A DNA stretch of 28,183 bases from Leptospirillum sp. (lineage in GTDB: Bacteria > Nitrospirota > Leptospirillia > Leptospirillales > Leptospirillaceae): the NCBI GenBank assembly GCA_027343785.1, contig DAHWKF010000044.1:1-28183 (forward strand). Direction: 5' to 3'. Within the stretch, counting starts at the first letter, position 1. The number at the start of each line of letters is the position of its first letter. The position numbers and the translations under genes were made by a program. Below are positions 1 to 7,738 of this stretch, piece by piece. The notes beneath the pieces were generated by a model. It saw only the letters and a list, made by a program, of their open reading frames with translations. It was not told where the DNA came from and did no database searches.

Positions 1-1009
1 ATCCGGAAATATTGGGAAAGGCATAAAAGGCACCATCCGGTTTTTTGCAGCTGATCCCGTGCACCTGGTTCAGCGATTCTACAACACTCTCCCGCCTTTT
101 CCCGTAAGCGGAGAGCATGGGTTCAAAGAATTTGTCGCCGGACGAGAGGGCAAAAGCGGCCGCCTTCTGGGAAATCGATGTGGGGTTTGATGTGGTCTGG
201 CTCTGGATGCTGTCCATGGCCTGGATAATGTCCCGGGGACCAGCGGCGTAACCGATTCTCCAGCCCGTCATCGAATAGGTTTTCGACACCCCGTTGACAA
301 TGATCGTGGAGTCTTTCAACCGGGGATCAAGCGTTGCGATCGAAGTTGACCTGTGATCGTCGTAGACAATTTTTTCGTAGATCTCGTCTGAAATCACCAT
401 AAGCCCGTGCTTCAGGACGATCTCTCCGATGCCTTCCAGTGCTTTTTGAGTGATCACCGCGCCGGTCGGGTTATTGGGAGAGTTCAGAATCAGGATCCTG
501 GAGCGGGGGGTGATGGCCGCCTCGAGGGCTTCAGGATTCAGTCGAAACCCCTCCTCCTCCCGGCACGGGACAAATACGGGTTCCCCCCCGTTGAGATAGA
601 TCTGGTCCGGATAGGATACCCAGGCTGGCGTCGGAAGCAAGACCTGGTCTCCGGGGTTGATCAGTGCCTGGAATATCTGGAAAAGGGAATGTTTCGCCCC
701 GCAAGATACAAGGATATCCTTGGGAGTGTATGAAAGTTTCTGATCCCGCTCGAATTTGGCCACAATGGCGTTTTTGAGTTCGGGAATCCCCCCGACCGCC
801 GTATATTTGGTGAAACCGTCCCGAATCGCCTTGATCGCGACTTCCCCGATTTCCTCAGGCGTCCGGAAGTCCGGCTCTCCCCCTGAAAAATCCAGGACGT
901 CGACCCCCTGTTCCTTCAGCTCCCGGGCCCTGGCCGCCAGCTGCAATGTGGGCGAGGGCTTCAGTCGGGACAGGCGATTGGCAAGGGCAAATTTTTGGGG
1001 TAGGTTCAT
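1..1009 (-). CDS. aspC: Aspartate aminotransferase, class I (3' end cut by window edge)
   Basis: PLP-dependent transaminase of the fold-type I family, most like the bacterial I-gamma aspartate aminotransferases that interconvert aspartate/2-oxoglutarate and oxaloacetate/glutamate in the cytoplasm. I translated the minus strand from the ATG at 1009 and get 336 residues before the window ends, so roughly the last 60 are missing. Visible family marks are DFSGGEPDF near residue 41, NSPNNPTG, SDEIYEKI and the Schiff-base segment SKTYSMTGWRIGY, with the PLP lysine at about residue 243. The start is fixed by a 4-bp ATGA overlap with the coaD stop, which implies translational coupling in an rsmD-coaD-aspC operon. 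Substrate specificity could also include prephenate or aromatic amino acids. The family call is very safe, the exact substrate less so. Confidence 0.93.
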   Translation of the reverse strand, partial: MNLPQKFALANRLSRLKPSPTLQLAARARELKEQGVDVLDFSGGEPDFRTPEEIGEVAIKAIRDGFTKYTAVGGIPELKNAIVAKFERDQKLSYTPKDILVSCGAKHSLFQIFQALINPGDQVLLPTPAWVSYPDQIYLNGGEPVFVPCREEEGFRLNPEALEAAITPRSRILILNSPNNPTGAVITQKALEGIGEIVLKHGLMVISDEIYEKIVYDDHRSTSIATLDPRLKDSTIIVNGVSKTYSMTGWRIGYAAGPRDIIQAMDSIQSQTTSNPTSISQKAAAFALSSGDKFFEPMLSAYGKRRESVVESLNQVHGISCKKPDGAFYAFPNISG

Positions 1010-1506
1010 TCCTTTTCGCTCCGGGAAAATTTTTTCTTGAGGGCAAGTTCGACAGTTGGTGGAACCAGCATGGCCAAATCGCCCCCCAGCTCCGAAATCT
1101 CCCTGATCATGGTGGATGTGATGAACATGTATTTTTCACTGGGCATGAGAAAAACCGTTTCAATGTCCCGGGCAAGGGTCTGGTTGATCAGCGCCATCCG
1201 GAGTTCATAGTCGAAGTCGGAAACCGCCCGGACGCCGCGCAGGATCACCTGGCAGTCGTTTTTTCGGACAAAATCGACCAGAAGGGTATGAAAACCGACG
1301 ACAGTCACGGCCGGAGGGGGTGCGGGGGCAACCTGACGAATCAGTTCTATCCGTTCTTCTATCGAGAATAGAGGAGACTTGCGGGGATTTTCCGCTACCG
1401 CAATCAGGATTTCGTCAAAGATCGTGAGAGCCCTGTTCAGCATGTCCAGGTGACCGAATGTCACCGGATCAAATGTACCCGGATAAACAGCCTTTTTCTT
1501 ATTCAC
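1006..1506 (-). CDS. coaD: Phosphopantetheine adenylyltransferase CoaD
   Basis: Transfers the adenylyl group of ATP to 4'-phosphopantetheine, giving dephospho-CoA, the penultimate step of coenzyme A synthesis in the cytoplasm. The 166-aa product has the usual length (about 160). It opens with YPGTFDPVTFGH, whose T16-x-G-H19 is the nucleotidyltransferase signature, and carries the second ATP-binding motif STMIR at about 131-135. The start is a GTG at 1506 that overlaps the TGA of rsmD by 4 bp (GTGA), and the gene ends with an ATGA overlap into the aminotransferase gene. The rsmD-coaD pairing is widespread in bacteria and supports the assignment. Nothing looks unusual. Confidence 0.97.
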   Translation of the reverse strand: MNKKKAVYPGTFDPVTFGHLDMLNRALTIFDEILIAVAENPRKSPLFSIEERIELIRQVAPAPPPAVTVVGFHTLLVDFVRKNDCQVILRGVRAVSDFDYELRMALINQTLARDIETVFLMPSEKYMFITSTMIREISELGGDLAMLVPPTVELALKKKFSRSEKE

Positions 1507-2072
1507 GCCAGAATTCGTCTGAACAAGGCCACGTGGCTTTCGCCGTAGGCATACATTTTAAGAAGTTTGAACTCCCCTTTTCCTTCGTTGGAAAAGACGT
1601 AAGGATCCTTGTGATGGTGCTCCAGAATCAACAGGGTATCGGGTCCCACTATAGCACTATGCCAAAGTCCGGACAAGAGTTCCTGTCCGCCCCGGTAGCG
1701 GTACGGTGGATCCAGAAGAACAATATCCGCGGGCTTTCCGGCATAGGATGACAAAAATTTGAGAACGTCCGCCTTACGGACGGACAAGTCATCGGACCTG
1801 TCCGGAAATCGTTCCCGAAGAAAATGTTCCAGGGTGGAAGCCAGATATTCATCTTTTTCGATCCAGAGGATTTCTTTCGCTCCGTTCGAAAAGGCTTCCA
1901 GACCGTAGGCGCCGGTCCCGGCGAACAAGTCTGCCACAAATGCTCCGGCCCAGTCGGATTTGAATATGTTGGCAACGGATTCGCGGACTTTCTGCGTCGA
2001 AGGTCTCAGGCCCTTGCGGGGTTTATGGGGGATCTGGATCCCTTTCAGAATGCCGGTCTGGATACGGATCAT
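1503..2072 (-). CDS. rsmD: 16S rRNA (guanine966-N2)-methyltransferase RsmD
   Basis: SAM-dependent methyltransferase that modifies G966 of 16S rRNA in the small subunit. The Rossmann SAM loop DLFAGTG lies at residues 48-54 and the N2-methyltransferase catalytic motif DPPY at 121-124. The early region RPSTQKVRESVANI matches the family's substrate-binding N-terminus. I choose the ATG at 2072 (protein MIRIQTGILKG, 189 aa) because family members begin about two residues before such a RI-x-G segment. A longer frame from GTG 2099 would start inside the loop of a transcription terminator. No Shine-Dalgarno is evident before 2072, and the terminator ends only 10 nt upstream, so expression must rely on read-through or an unrecognised start. 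Translationally coupled to coaD. Confidence 0.93.
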   Translation of the reverse strand: MIRIQTGILKGIQIPHKPRKGLRPSTQKVRESVANIFKSDWAGAFVADLFAGTGAYGLEAFSNGAKEILWIEKDEYLASTLEHFLRERFPDRSDDLSVRKADVLKFLSSYAGKPADIVLLDPPYRYRGGQELLSGLWHSAIVGPDTLLILEHHHKDPYVFSNEGKGEFKLLKMYAYGESHVALFRRILA

Positions 2073-2086
2073 GATTGCAGGCAAAA

Positions 2087-2112
2087 AAAAAGGGGCCACA
2101 GGGCCCCTTTTT
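2087..2112 (-). terminator. Strong intrinsic terminator, possibly bidirectional
   Basis: An 11-bp arm AAAAAGGGGCC (2087-2097) and its exact complement GGCCCCTTTTT (2102-2112) enclose a 4-nt loop. Read on the minus strand, the hairpin follows the stop of the peptidoglycan-binding protein gene by about 14 nt and is followed by a nine-U tract. The flanking A and T runs mean it could also stop transcription coming from the plus direction. It sits directly in front of rsmD. Confidence 0.88.
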
Positions 2113-2126
2113 CCGGAAAGGACAAT

Positions 2127-2510
2127 TTAAAGTCCCAAAGCCTTTTTCGTGGCTGCGTCAACATGACCAGTCGCTTTCAGCTTGTGGGTCTTCTGGAAAG
2201 CCATGATAGCCTTCCGGGTCATCGGACCGAAAAAGCCGTCAGCCTTGATCTTTGCACCCTTGGCGATAAGGGCTTTCTGAACCTTCATGACAAACATGGA
2301 CGGCTTGGATTTGCCCATGCGCATGTGTTTCTTCATTGGTTTCTTGGCGGCTTTCTTTGCCGGAGCAGCTTTCTTCGCAGGAGCTGCCGGTGCGGCAGCC
2401 TGATCCGCAAATGCGCCGGAGACGGGAAGTGCCAGTGCCGAAATACCCATCATGAATCCACCAAATGCCACTGCCACCATTGTCTTGAAAGACCGATTTT
2501 TAGTCTCCAT
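2127..2510 (-). CDS. Small secreted peptidoglycan-binding-domain protein
   Basis: A 127-aa exported protein. Residues 1-35 form a signal peptide: charged METKNR, a hydrophobic core at about 11-31, and a likely cut after AFA. A linker at about 36-75 is very rich in Ala, Lys and Pro (AAPAKKAAPAKKAAKK). Residues 76-127 match a PG_binding_1 domain (DGFFGPMTRKAIMAFQK and a final HVDAATKKAL), a fold that holds cell-wall peptides non-covalently. There is no catalytic domain, so it is probably a wall-bound or periplasmic structural protein. The ATG at 2510 is preceded by a perfect Shine-Dalgarno. A longer frame to 2624 would run through the promoter and is rejected. Own promoter, own terminator and an optimal ribosome site suggest abundant, independent expression. 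The biological role is unknown. Confidence 0.9.
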   Translation of the reverse strand: METKNRSFKTMVAVAFGGFMMGISALALPVSGAFADQAAAPAAPAKKAAPAKKAAKKPMKKHMRMGKSKPSMFVMKVQKALIAKGAKIKADGFFGPMTRKAIMAFQKTHKLKATGHVDAATKKALGL

Positions 2511-2517
2511 CGTTTGA

Positions 2518-2529
2518 ATCACCTCCTTT
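2518..2529 (-). promoter_or_regulatory. Perfect 12-nt Shine-Dalgarno
   Basis: The minus strand reads AAAGGAGGTGAT here, complementary over 12 nt to the usual 3' end of bacterial 16S rRNA. It ends 7 nt before the ATG at 2510. It decides the start of the peptidoglycan-binding protein and points to high translation. Confidence 0.9.
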
Positions 2530-2565
2530 GACTCGTATTTTTCTGAGTCGGTTTGACTGACCAGC

Positions 2566-2577
2566 CCTGAATTCAGG
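2566..2577. repeat. 12-bp perfect palindrome in the 5' leader
   Basis: CCTGAATTCAGG is a perfect palindrome lying about 16-27 nt downstream of the -10 box of the peptidoglycan-binding protein promoter, so in the transcribed leader or near its start. It could be an operator or a leader hairpin. It may also be chance. Confidence 0.4.
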
Positions 2578-2592
2578 CTTGCACGGTTCCGG

Positions 2593-2621
2593 ATCATAAC
2601 AATTAGGTTAGGGAGTGTCAA
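2593..2621 (-). promoter_or_regulatory. Near-consensus sigma-70 promoter
   Basis: On the minus strand a consensus -35 TTGACA (2616-2621) and a -10 TATGAT (2593-2598, one mismatch to TATAAT) are separated by exactly 17 bp. The start of transcription would fall near 2586, giving a leader of about 75 nt before the ATG at 2510. This is the best promoter I could see in the window. Confidence 0.87.
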
Positions 2622-2686
2622 CAAACGTTGAAGATTTGCCAGTCCTCATAAAAAAGGTTCGAAGATAACAGGGACATGCCGATTCC

Positions 2687-3301
2687 TCAATGCTTCAGCA
2701 TACCCGTCCGGAGGACAACAGGAGGGGTTCTTGTGACATTGATCACAGGTGAAGCCGGATGGCCGGGAAGGGTTCCCCCATCTACGATTCCATCCAGAGA
2801 AGGAAAGGTCCGGACGATGTCGGAAGGGTTCCCCAGCGGACTTTTGCCCGACAGGTTCAGGCTGGTACCGGAGAGCGGTGTTCCGAGATAGCAAAGAAAC
2901 TGTCGGAGCAAAAGTGGTCCCGGAACCCGAAAAGCGACACCCCCTTTTTGAGACATGCCGAGTTGCATGGCCAGGGGCTTTGCCGGCAGGACAAGCGTCA
3001 GGAAGCCGGGCCAATTCCGCAAAAGTGTTCGTGTACGAGGGTTTTCCGGAATGCGCGCGAAGCGGCCGACAACCTCAAGGGATCCCGCCAGGTAAAGAAT
3101 CGGTTTTTCTGGACTTCTGAGCTTGAGGTCAAAAAGCCTCCGGTTACGCTCACAACGGAAAGCATGCTCCCCGGAGAATTCCGGTGACTCAGACAATGCA
3201 TAGGCGTATTCAACCGGAAGCGCGACGACGCCTCCGGCCACGATCAAATCCTTGAGGGACTTCCATGACGAACGGTCGGTCAACGGGGGGAAGCGGATCA
3301 A
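2687..3301 (-). CDS. tsaC: YrdC/Sua5-domain protein, probable threonylcarbamoyl-AMP synthase
   Basis: The YrdC domain makes threonylcarbamoyl-AMP from threonine, bicarbonate and ATP for t6A37 modification of ANN-decoding tRNAs. The 204-aa product spans one such domain: AGGVVALPVEYAYAL (22-36) replaces the usual GG-x-x-x-x-PTET segment, the conserved K-x-R is K60-L-R62, and SGTSLNLSG supplies the S-x-N motif. The Thr of PTET is Val here, a departure worth noting. The start is a TTG at 3301, 2 bp after the purD stop, with GAGG about 11 nt upstream. The gene is last of a purH-purD-tsaC run. No terminator is visible before the next promoter at 2621. It could be a divergent YrdC paralogue, but tsaC is the simplest reading. 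Confidence 0.82.
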   Translation of the reverse strand: MIRFPPLTDRSSWKSLKDLIVAGGVVALPVEYAYALSESPEFSGEHAFRCERNRRLFDLKLRSPEKPILYLAGSLEVVGRFARIPENPRTRTLLRNWPGFLTLVLPAKPLAMQLGMSQKGGVAFRVPGPLLLRQFLCYLGTPLSGTSLNLSGKSPLGNPSDIVRTFPSLDGIVDGGTLPGHPASPVINVTRTPPVVLRTGMLKH

Positions 3302-3303
3302 GC

Positions 3304-4578
3304 TTATTCTTCCTCAAGGCCGATATCTTGACGGAACTGCCCGCCTTCAAGATGCAAAAGGGAGAGGGTCCGGTAGGCTCTTTCGCGTGCTTCGCGGATA
3401 CTGCTTCCGGATCCGACAACGGACAGCACCCTTCCACCGGAAGAGACCAGATGTCCATCTTTTTCCGCGACACCCGCCGTGTAGATTCGGGTCATTTCCT
3501 GAGTGCGGGCGACTTCAAGTCCCAGAACAGGCGTTCCGGTAACGGGCTTTTCCGGATAGCCCGAGGATGCCAGCACAACTGCCACCCGGGGGGTTTTCAA
3601 AAGGTTCGTCCCTTTTCCAAGCGATCCGGCGGAGGCGGACTCCAACAGTGTCAGGAACCCCTCCCCCGCCGACGGAATCAGAACCTGCGCTTCCGGGTCT
3701 CCGAAACGGGCGTTGAACTCGAGCACGCTGAGGCCTTCTTCGGTCTTCATCAGTCCCGCATAGAGAAAGCCCTGGAAAGGAGTTCCATGGCGTCGCATGG
3801 ACCATAACGCCCGGTCGATAATCTGGCAGGCATCTTCCTGGTCTTTTTCCGACCACCCGGCCAGCGGCGTCACGGCCCCCATCCCTCCGGTATTGGGCCC
3901 CCTGTTTCCGTCCCGGATCCTTTTGTAGTCCCGGGCTTCCGGAAAAGGAACGAATCGCGTTCCATCGGTCAGGGCGATGAAGGAGACTTCCGGTCCGGAT
4001 AGCCCCTTTTCGACAAACACGGTCTGTTGGGCTTCACCCAGCTCTTGCCGGACAAAGATCCGCTGCAGCGCGTCTTCCAGATCCTCCGGGGAATGGAGGA
4101 CGAAGACACCCTTTCCCTGGGCGAGTCCGTCGGCTTTTAGGACCGACGGATATCCCCAGGCCTGGACATAATCTCTCGCCGCCTCGGCATTTTCAGCCAC
4201 CCGGAACTCTGCGGTCGCAATACCGGCTTCCAGCATTCTTTCCTTGGCGAAAAGCTTGGAGGATTCGATCCGTGCGGCCGTCCCTGAGGGTCCCACAACC
4301 TTGATTCCCTTCTCACGAAGCGCATCGGACAAACCTTCTGCCAGCGGTTTTTCAGGCCCGATGACCACCAGATCCGGTTCTAACGAGGCGATCAAGGCCG
4401 AAGCCTCTTTGGGACTTGACGGAAATGGGGACACTATCCGGGCTTCTCCGGCCATCCCCGGATTTCCGGGAGCGACGATGACGTCCGGTTTTCCCGGATC
4501 TGCTCGGATGGCGTCGGCCATGGCGTGCTCCCGGGCCCCTGACCCTACAATGAGTACCCTTTTTCTGGCAACAGGCAT
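3304..4578 (-). CDS. purD: Phosphoribosylamine-glycine ligase (GAR synthetase)
   Basis: Second step of de novo purine synthesis: ligates glycine to 5-phosphoribosylamine with ATP, giving GAR. The protein is 424 aa, close to the 429 of E. coli PurD. Visible are the N-terminal loop GSGAREHA (12-19), the ATP-grasp segment LKADGLAQGKGVFV, GPEVSFIALTDG, GGMGAVTP and the metal-binding VLEFNARFGDPE. I start at the ATG at 4578, preceded by AAGGA with 8 nt spacing and 13 bp after the purH stop. A frame reaching GTG 4614 inside purH is less likely. Probably co-transcribed with purH and the YrdC gene downstream. Confidence 0.96.
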   Translation of the reverse strand: MPVARKRVLIVGSGAREHAMADAIRADPGKPDVIVAPGNPGMAGEARIVSPFPSSPKEASALIASLEPDLVVIGPEKPLAEGLSDALREKGIKVVGPSGTAARIESSKLFAKERMLEAGIATAEFRVAENAEAARDYVQAWGYPSVLKADGLAQGKGVFVLHSPEDLEDALQRIFVRQELGEAQQTVFVEKGLSGPEVSFIALTDGTRFVPFPEARDYKRIRDGNRGPNTGGMGAVTPLAGWSEKDQEDACQIIDRALWSMRRHGTPFQGFLYAGLMKTEEGLSVLEFNARFGDPEAQVLIPSAGEGFLTLLESASAGSLGKGTNLLKTPRVAVVLASSGYPEKPVTGTPVLGLEVARTQEMTRIYTAGVAEKDGHLVSSGGRVLSVVGSGSSIREARERAYRTLSLLHLEGGQFRQDIGLEEE

Positions 4579-4591
4579 AAGCTTATTCCTT

Positions 4592-6145
4592 CTAATGCCG
4601 GAAGTGACGGACACCGGTCAGGATCATGAACATGCCGTGTTCCCGGGCTGCCGACAGGACTTCTTCGTCCCGGATCGATCCTCCCGGCTGGATGATTCCG
4701 ACGACCCCCAGTCGGGCCGCCTCATCGATTCCGTCCCGGAAGGGGAAGAAGGCGTCCGAGGCCAGAACTGCCCCTTTTGTCGAGCGGGTCGCCTTCATGC
4801 CGGAAAGGCGAACCGAGTCCACGCGGCTCATCTGTCCGGCGCCGATTCCGATCGTCATACCGTCCCGGGCCAGGATGATGGCGTTGGACTTCACATGCTT
4901 TCCGACGGCGAAAGCGAATATTGCATCCCTGATCTGTCCCGGAGTGGGCTGGATCTCTCCCGCGATTCTGAGAGCAGACTCTTCCGGAGCAACGGTCTTG
5001 TCGGGAGACTGCACCAGAACCCCTCCCGTAATCGTCCGTATTTCAAACCGATTTTCATTGTCGGGATTTCCGGAAATTTCCAGCAGTCGAATGTCTTTTT
5101 TGCGCGTCAGAAGATCCCGCGCTTCAGGCGTAAACCCCGGAGCCACCACGACCTCCAGGAAGATTTTCGCCATTTCCTGTGCCCCTTCCAGATCCACAGG
5201 ACGGTTGGAAGCCACCACGCCACCGAAAGACGAGACGGGATCCGTATCCCGGGCTTTCTGGTAGGCGTCGAGCACGGATACGCCGAGAGAGGCACCGCAA
5301 GGGTTGTTGTGCTTGACGATCACGACGGCCGGCTCAGAAAATTCTCCCACCAGCTTCCAGGCGGCATCCGTATCCAGGTAGTTGTTGTAGGACATCTCTT
5401 TTCCCCAGATTTTTCTGGCGCCGGCGACCCCTTCGCCCGGATGTCCCGCGTACCGGTAGAGGGAGGCATTCTGATGGGGGTTTTCCCCATATCGCAATTC
5501 CTGCTGTTTTTCCAGTCCGATTGAGAGGCGGTCCGGAAAATCGGTCGATCCGGGTTGCAGACTCTCAAAATAAGCCTCAATCAGGCGGTCATACTCGCTG
5601 GTGGACCGAAAAGCCTTGATGGCCAGTTCACGGCGAATGGAAGGATTCGTTTCCTTCGTCTTTTCCAGGAGGGAGAGGACCCTGTCATAATCCGCGGGAT
5701 CGGTGACAACGGTCACGGATTCATGGTTTTTGGCCGCCGAGCGGATCATGGACGGACCACCGATATCGATCTGTTCGATCGCTTCCTCCACGGTCGTTCC
5801 CGGTTTGGCGACCGTCTCTGAAAACGGGTAAAGGTTGACGAATACCAGGTCGATCGGCAGAATGCCGTGTTCTTCCATGGACTTTCGGTGTTCAGGATTT
5901 CCCCGGAGTCCCAGAAGGGCCCCATGAATCATGGGGTGGAGTGTCTTGACCCGCCCGTCCATCATTTCCGGAAAACCGGTGACGGACGAAACATCGGTGA
6001 CCGGAATTCCCTTCTCCCGAAGGAAACGGGCGGTTCCGCCCGTGGAAAGTATTTCGATATCCAGGGCAGCAAGTCGGCGTCCCAGGGATTCGAGTCCGGT
6101 CTTGTCCGAAACACTCACGAGCGCACGACGGTTGGATGAACCCAT
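4592..6145 (-). CDS. purH: Bifunctional AICAR transformylase / IMP cyclohydrolase
   Basis: Performs the last two steps of IMP synthesis: formylation of AICAR with 10-formyl-THF, then ring closure. The 517-aa product has both domains. The N-terminal cyclohydrolase shows SVSDKTGL, STGGTARFL and GFPEMMDGRVKTLHP. The C-terminal transformylase shows the catalytic KHNNPCG, KHVKSNAI, SRVDSVRLSGMKA and DAFFPFRDGID. The ATG at 6145 has AGGAGA 5-6 nt upstream. A 54-bp gap separates it from the upstream GT39 gene, without an evident terminator or clear promoter, so it may be read from the glycan genes or have an unseen promoter. Downstream comes purD. Confidence 0.97.
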   Translation of the reverse strand: MGSSNRRALVSVSDKTGLESLGRRLAALDIEILSTGGTARFLREKGIPVTDVSSVTGFPEMMDGRVKTLHPMIHGALLGLRGNPEHRKSMEEHGILPIDLVFVNLYPFSETVAKPGTTVEEAIEQIDIGGPSMIRSAAKNHESVTVVTDPADYDRVLSLLEKTKETNPSIRRELAIKAFRSTSEYDRLIEAYFESLQPGSTDFPDRLSIGLEKQQELRYGENPHQNASLYRYAGHPGEGVAGARKIWGKEMSYNNYLDTDAAWKLVGEFSEPAVVIVKHNNPCGASLGVSVLDAYQKARDTDPVSSFGGVVASNRPVDLEGAQEMAKIFLEVVVAPGFTPEARDLLTRKKDIRLLEISGNPDNENRFEIRTITGGVLVQSPDKTVAPEESALRIAGEIQPTPGQIRDAIFAFAVGKHVKSNAIILARDGMTIGIGAGQMSRVDSVRLSGMKATRSTKGAVLASDAFFPFRDGIDEAARLGVVGIIQPGGSIRDEEVLSAAREHGMFMILTGVRHFRH

Positions 6146-6199
6146 TTTTGTCTCCTGAAAATGAAGGTGAAAGGGTAATGAAACGGGAGAAAAGAGATT

Positions 6200-7738
6200 T
6201 TATTTTATCTTGCCACAAACGGAAGGAGAGGCAAATCCGCCTCTGAAATCGCCGATCAGGTAGACGTCCACCTGGTAGACGGGGACCGTTGATCGGGCCC
6301 AACGCCTCGGAACCGATATTGTCCCCAGAAAATCTGGCTTTTCACAGTTGTTTTGAAGTTTTCGATAAAACTCCCCTCCCGGTCCATCCTGGATCAGGAG
6401 GACCGGTTTTCCGGAAAGTCTTCTGGCCTCACCAGAACTGATGACGTCCGTCCGGAAATGCCTTTGAGGAAAAATATGATAGACCGGCGTCCTTCCATAT
6501 TCCAGAAATTTCAGCTCCGAGGCTTTCTGATACCCATCGACCACCCATGCCGCAGGGCGTTCGTTTTGGGGAAGAGATCCGGCTACCCGGCGAATTTCCC
6601 GGTCCAGACGCTGCATGCCATGCAGCCTTCCCGTTCCGTCCATTTTAGGGTTGAGGGGCAGCAGCGGGTATAGGGCCTGGATAAAGACGACCATGATCAT
6701 CAATCCCCCCAGAGCGACGCCTCCCAGTGTCCAACGGCGAAGAAGAACGCTTTTGTCGAGTCGCTCCGACAGGATGATGCCTGCCAGGACAAAAGCGGAC
6801 AAATAGCCTTCAACAGGCCAGTTGGCTTCCACCTTGGCCTTCAAACTCGAATAGGCAAAAAACAGGAGAACCGGGTAGGATGTCAACCACAAAAAAAGGA
6901 TCGGAATTTCTTTTTTGATAAATGCCCTTGAAAAAGAAACGACACCCACCCATAAAAGGAGAAGGTAGATCCCGGGAGTGAGAACTAGAATCTGGCCTCC
7001 GAGATAATCGAGGAACGTCGCGACCGGTGTTCCCTGGTGGGCCTGCATCCCGTGATGCCACTGGAAACGGAAGGAAACCCACTGGTGTGCCCGGTTCCAG
7101 AGAATATCCGGCAGAAAAATCAGAAACGCGAGAAACAGGGAAAGCCAGAGGACGGGTCTTTTGAGCCACTGTCTGTGTTCATCGGAGAGTAGCAGAAAAA
7201 GGAAAATCAGGGGCGCCAGAAGGACCATCGGATATTTCGACAGCAACCCCAGACCAAAAAAAAGGCCTGAAAGAAGGATGAATCCCTTTTTGTTCTCCGT
7301 GATTCCCCGGATGAAAGCCCAGAGGGTCAATGCATAAAGGACGACCTGGGGAGTGTCGGGGGTCATCAGGAATCCACCGGCCGCAAAAAGGATATTGCCG
7401 TTCAGGAGGACAACAGCCCAGAAGCCTGCCCAGCGATCGCGGGAAAGTGACTTGGCCAATTGGTACAAAATCAAGGAGAGAATCAGACCCGACAGGATCG
7501 GAAGGATCCGGATGGCCAGCCGATTGACCCCGAAAAGATGCGTCGTCACCCATAATATCCAGGCGGTCAGGGGAGGATGGTCAAAGTAGCCTGCCGCAGG
7601 ATGGAGGGACCAAGTCCAGTAATAGGCTTCGTCCGCAACCAGTCCTGTACCGAAAGCCAGGATGAGATGGATAAGCGTAGAAATCAGGGTGACGGTGAAG
7701 GCGAGATTTCCCGCCTGCCGCCTCCATAGGCCGTTCAA
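6200..7738 (-). CDS. GT39 (ArnT/PMT-like) membrane glycosyltransferase 1
   Basis: A 512-aa integral membrane protein of the GT39/GT-C family, which transfers a sugar from a polyprenyl-phosphate carrier to lipid A or protein on the outer face of the cytoplasmic membrane. The first loop carries the family's acidic signature ADEAYYW (D36, E37), followed by FDHPPL (52-57). About ten further hydrophobic helices follow, then a soluble C-terminal part of roughly 120 residues. It starts with a TTG at 7738 overlapping the stop of the DPM1-like gene by 4 bp (TTGA); I see no good Shine-Dalgarno, so the start is less certain. Its neighbour would make the sugar-phosphate-lipid donor. Acceptor and sugar are unknown. 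Confidence 0.87.
   Translation of the reverse strand: MNGLWRRQAGNLAFTVTLISTLIHLILAFGTGLVADEAYYWTWSLHPAAGYFDHPPLTAWILWVTTHLFGVNRLAIRILPILSGLILSLILYQLAKSLSRDRWAGFWAVVLLNGNILFAAGGFLMTPDTPQVVLYALTLWAFIRGITENKKGFILLSGLFFGLGLLSKYPMVLLAPLIFLFLLLSDEHRQWLKRPVLWLSLFLAFLIFLPDILWNRAHQWVSFRFQWHHGMQAHQGTPVATFLDYLGGQILVLTPGIYLLLLWVGVVSFSRAFIKKEIPILFLWLTSYPVLLFFAYSSLKAKVEANWPVEGYLSAFVLAGIILSERLDKSVLLRRWTLGGVALGGLMIMVVFIQALYPLLPLNPKMDGTGRLHGMQRLDREIRRVAGSLPQNERPAAWVVDGYQKASELKFLEYGRTPVYHIFPQRHFRTDVISSGEARRLSGKPVLLIQDGPGGEFYRKLQNNCEKPDFLGTISVPRRWARSTVPVYQVDVYLIGDFRGGFASPSVCGKIK

Noticed and set aside
2073..2099. GTG start of rsmD at 2099
   Set aside because: It sits in the terminator hairpin and adds nine residues that RsmD proteins do not have.
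2511..2624. Longer start of the peptidoglycan-binding protein
   Set aside because: The extension would be translated from the promoter itself; the perfect Shine-Dalgarno and signal peptide place the start at 2510.
2640..2687. Terminator after the YrdC gene
   Set aside because: No hairpin with a T-run is visible in the short gap before the next promoter.
4244..5524. 426-aa open frame on the plus strand
   Set aside because: It lies opposite purD and purH, both with full catalytic motifs. Its translation has no recognisable domain, so it is a shadow frame of GC-rich DNA.
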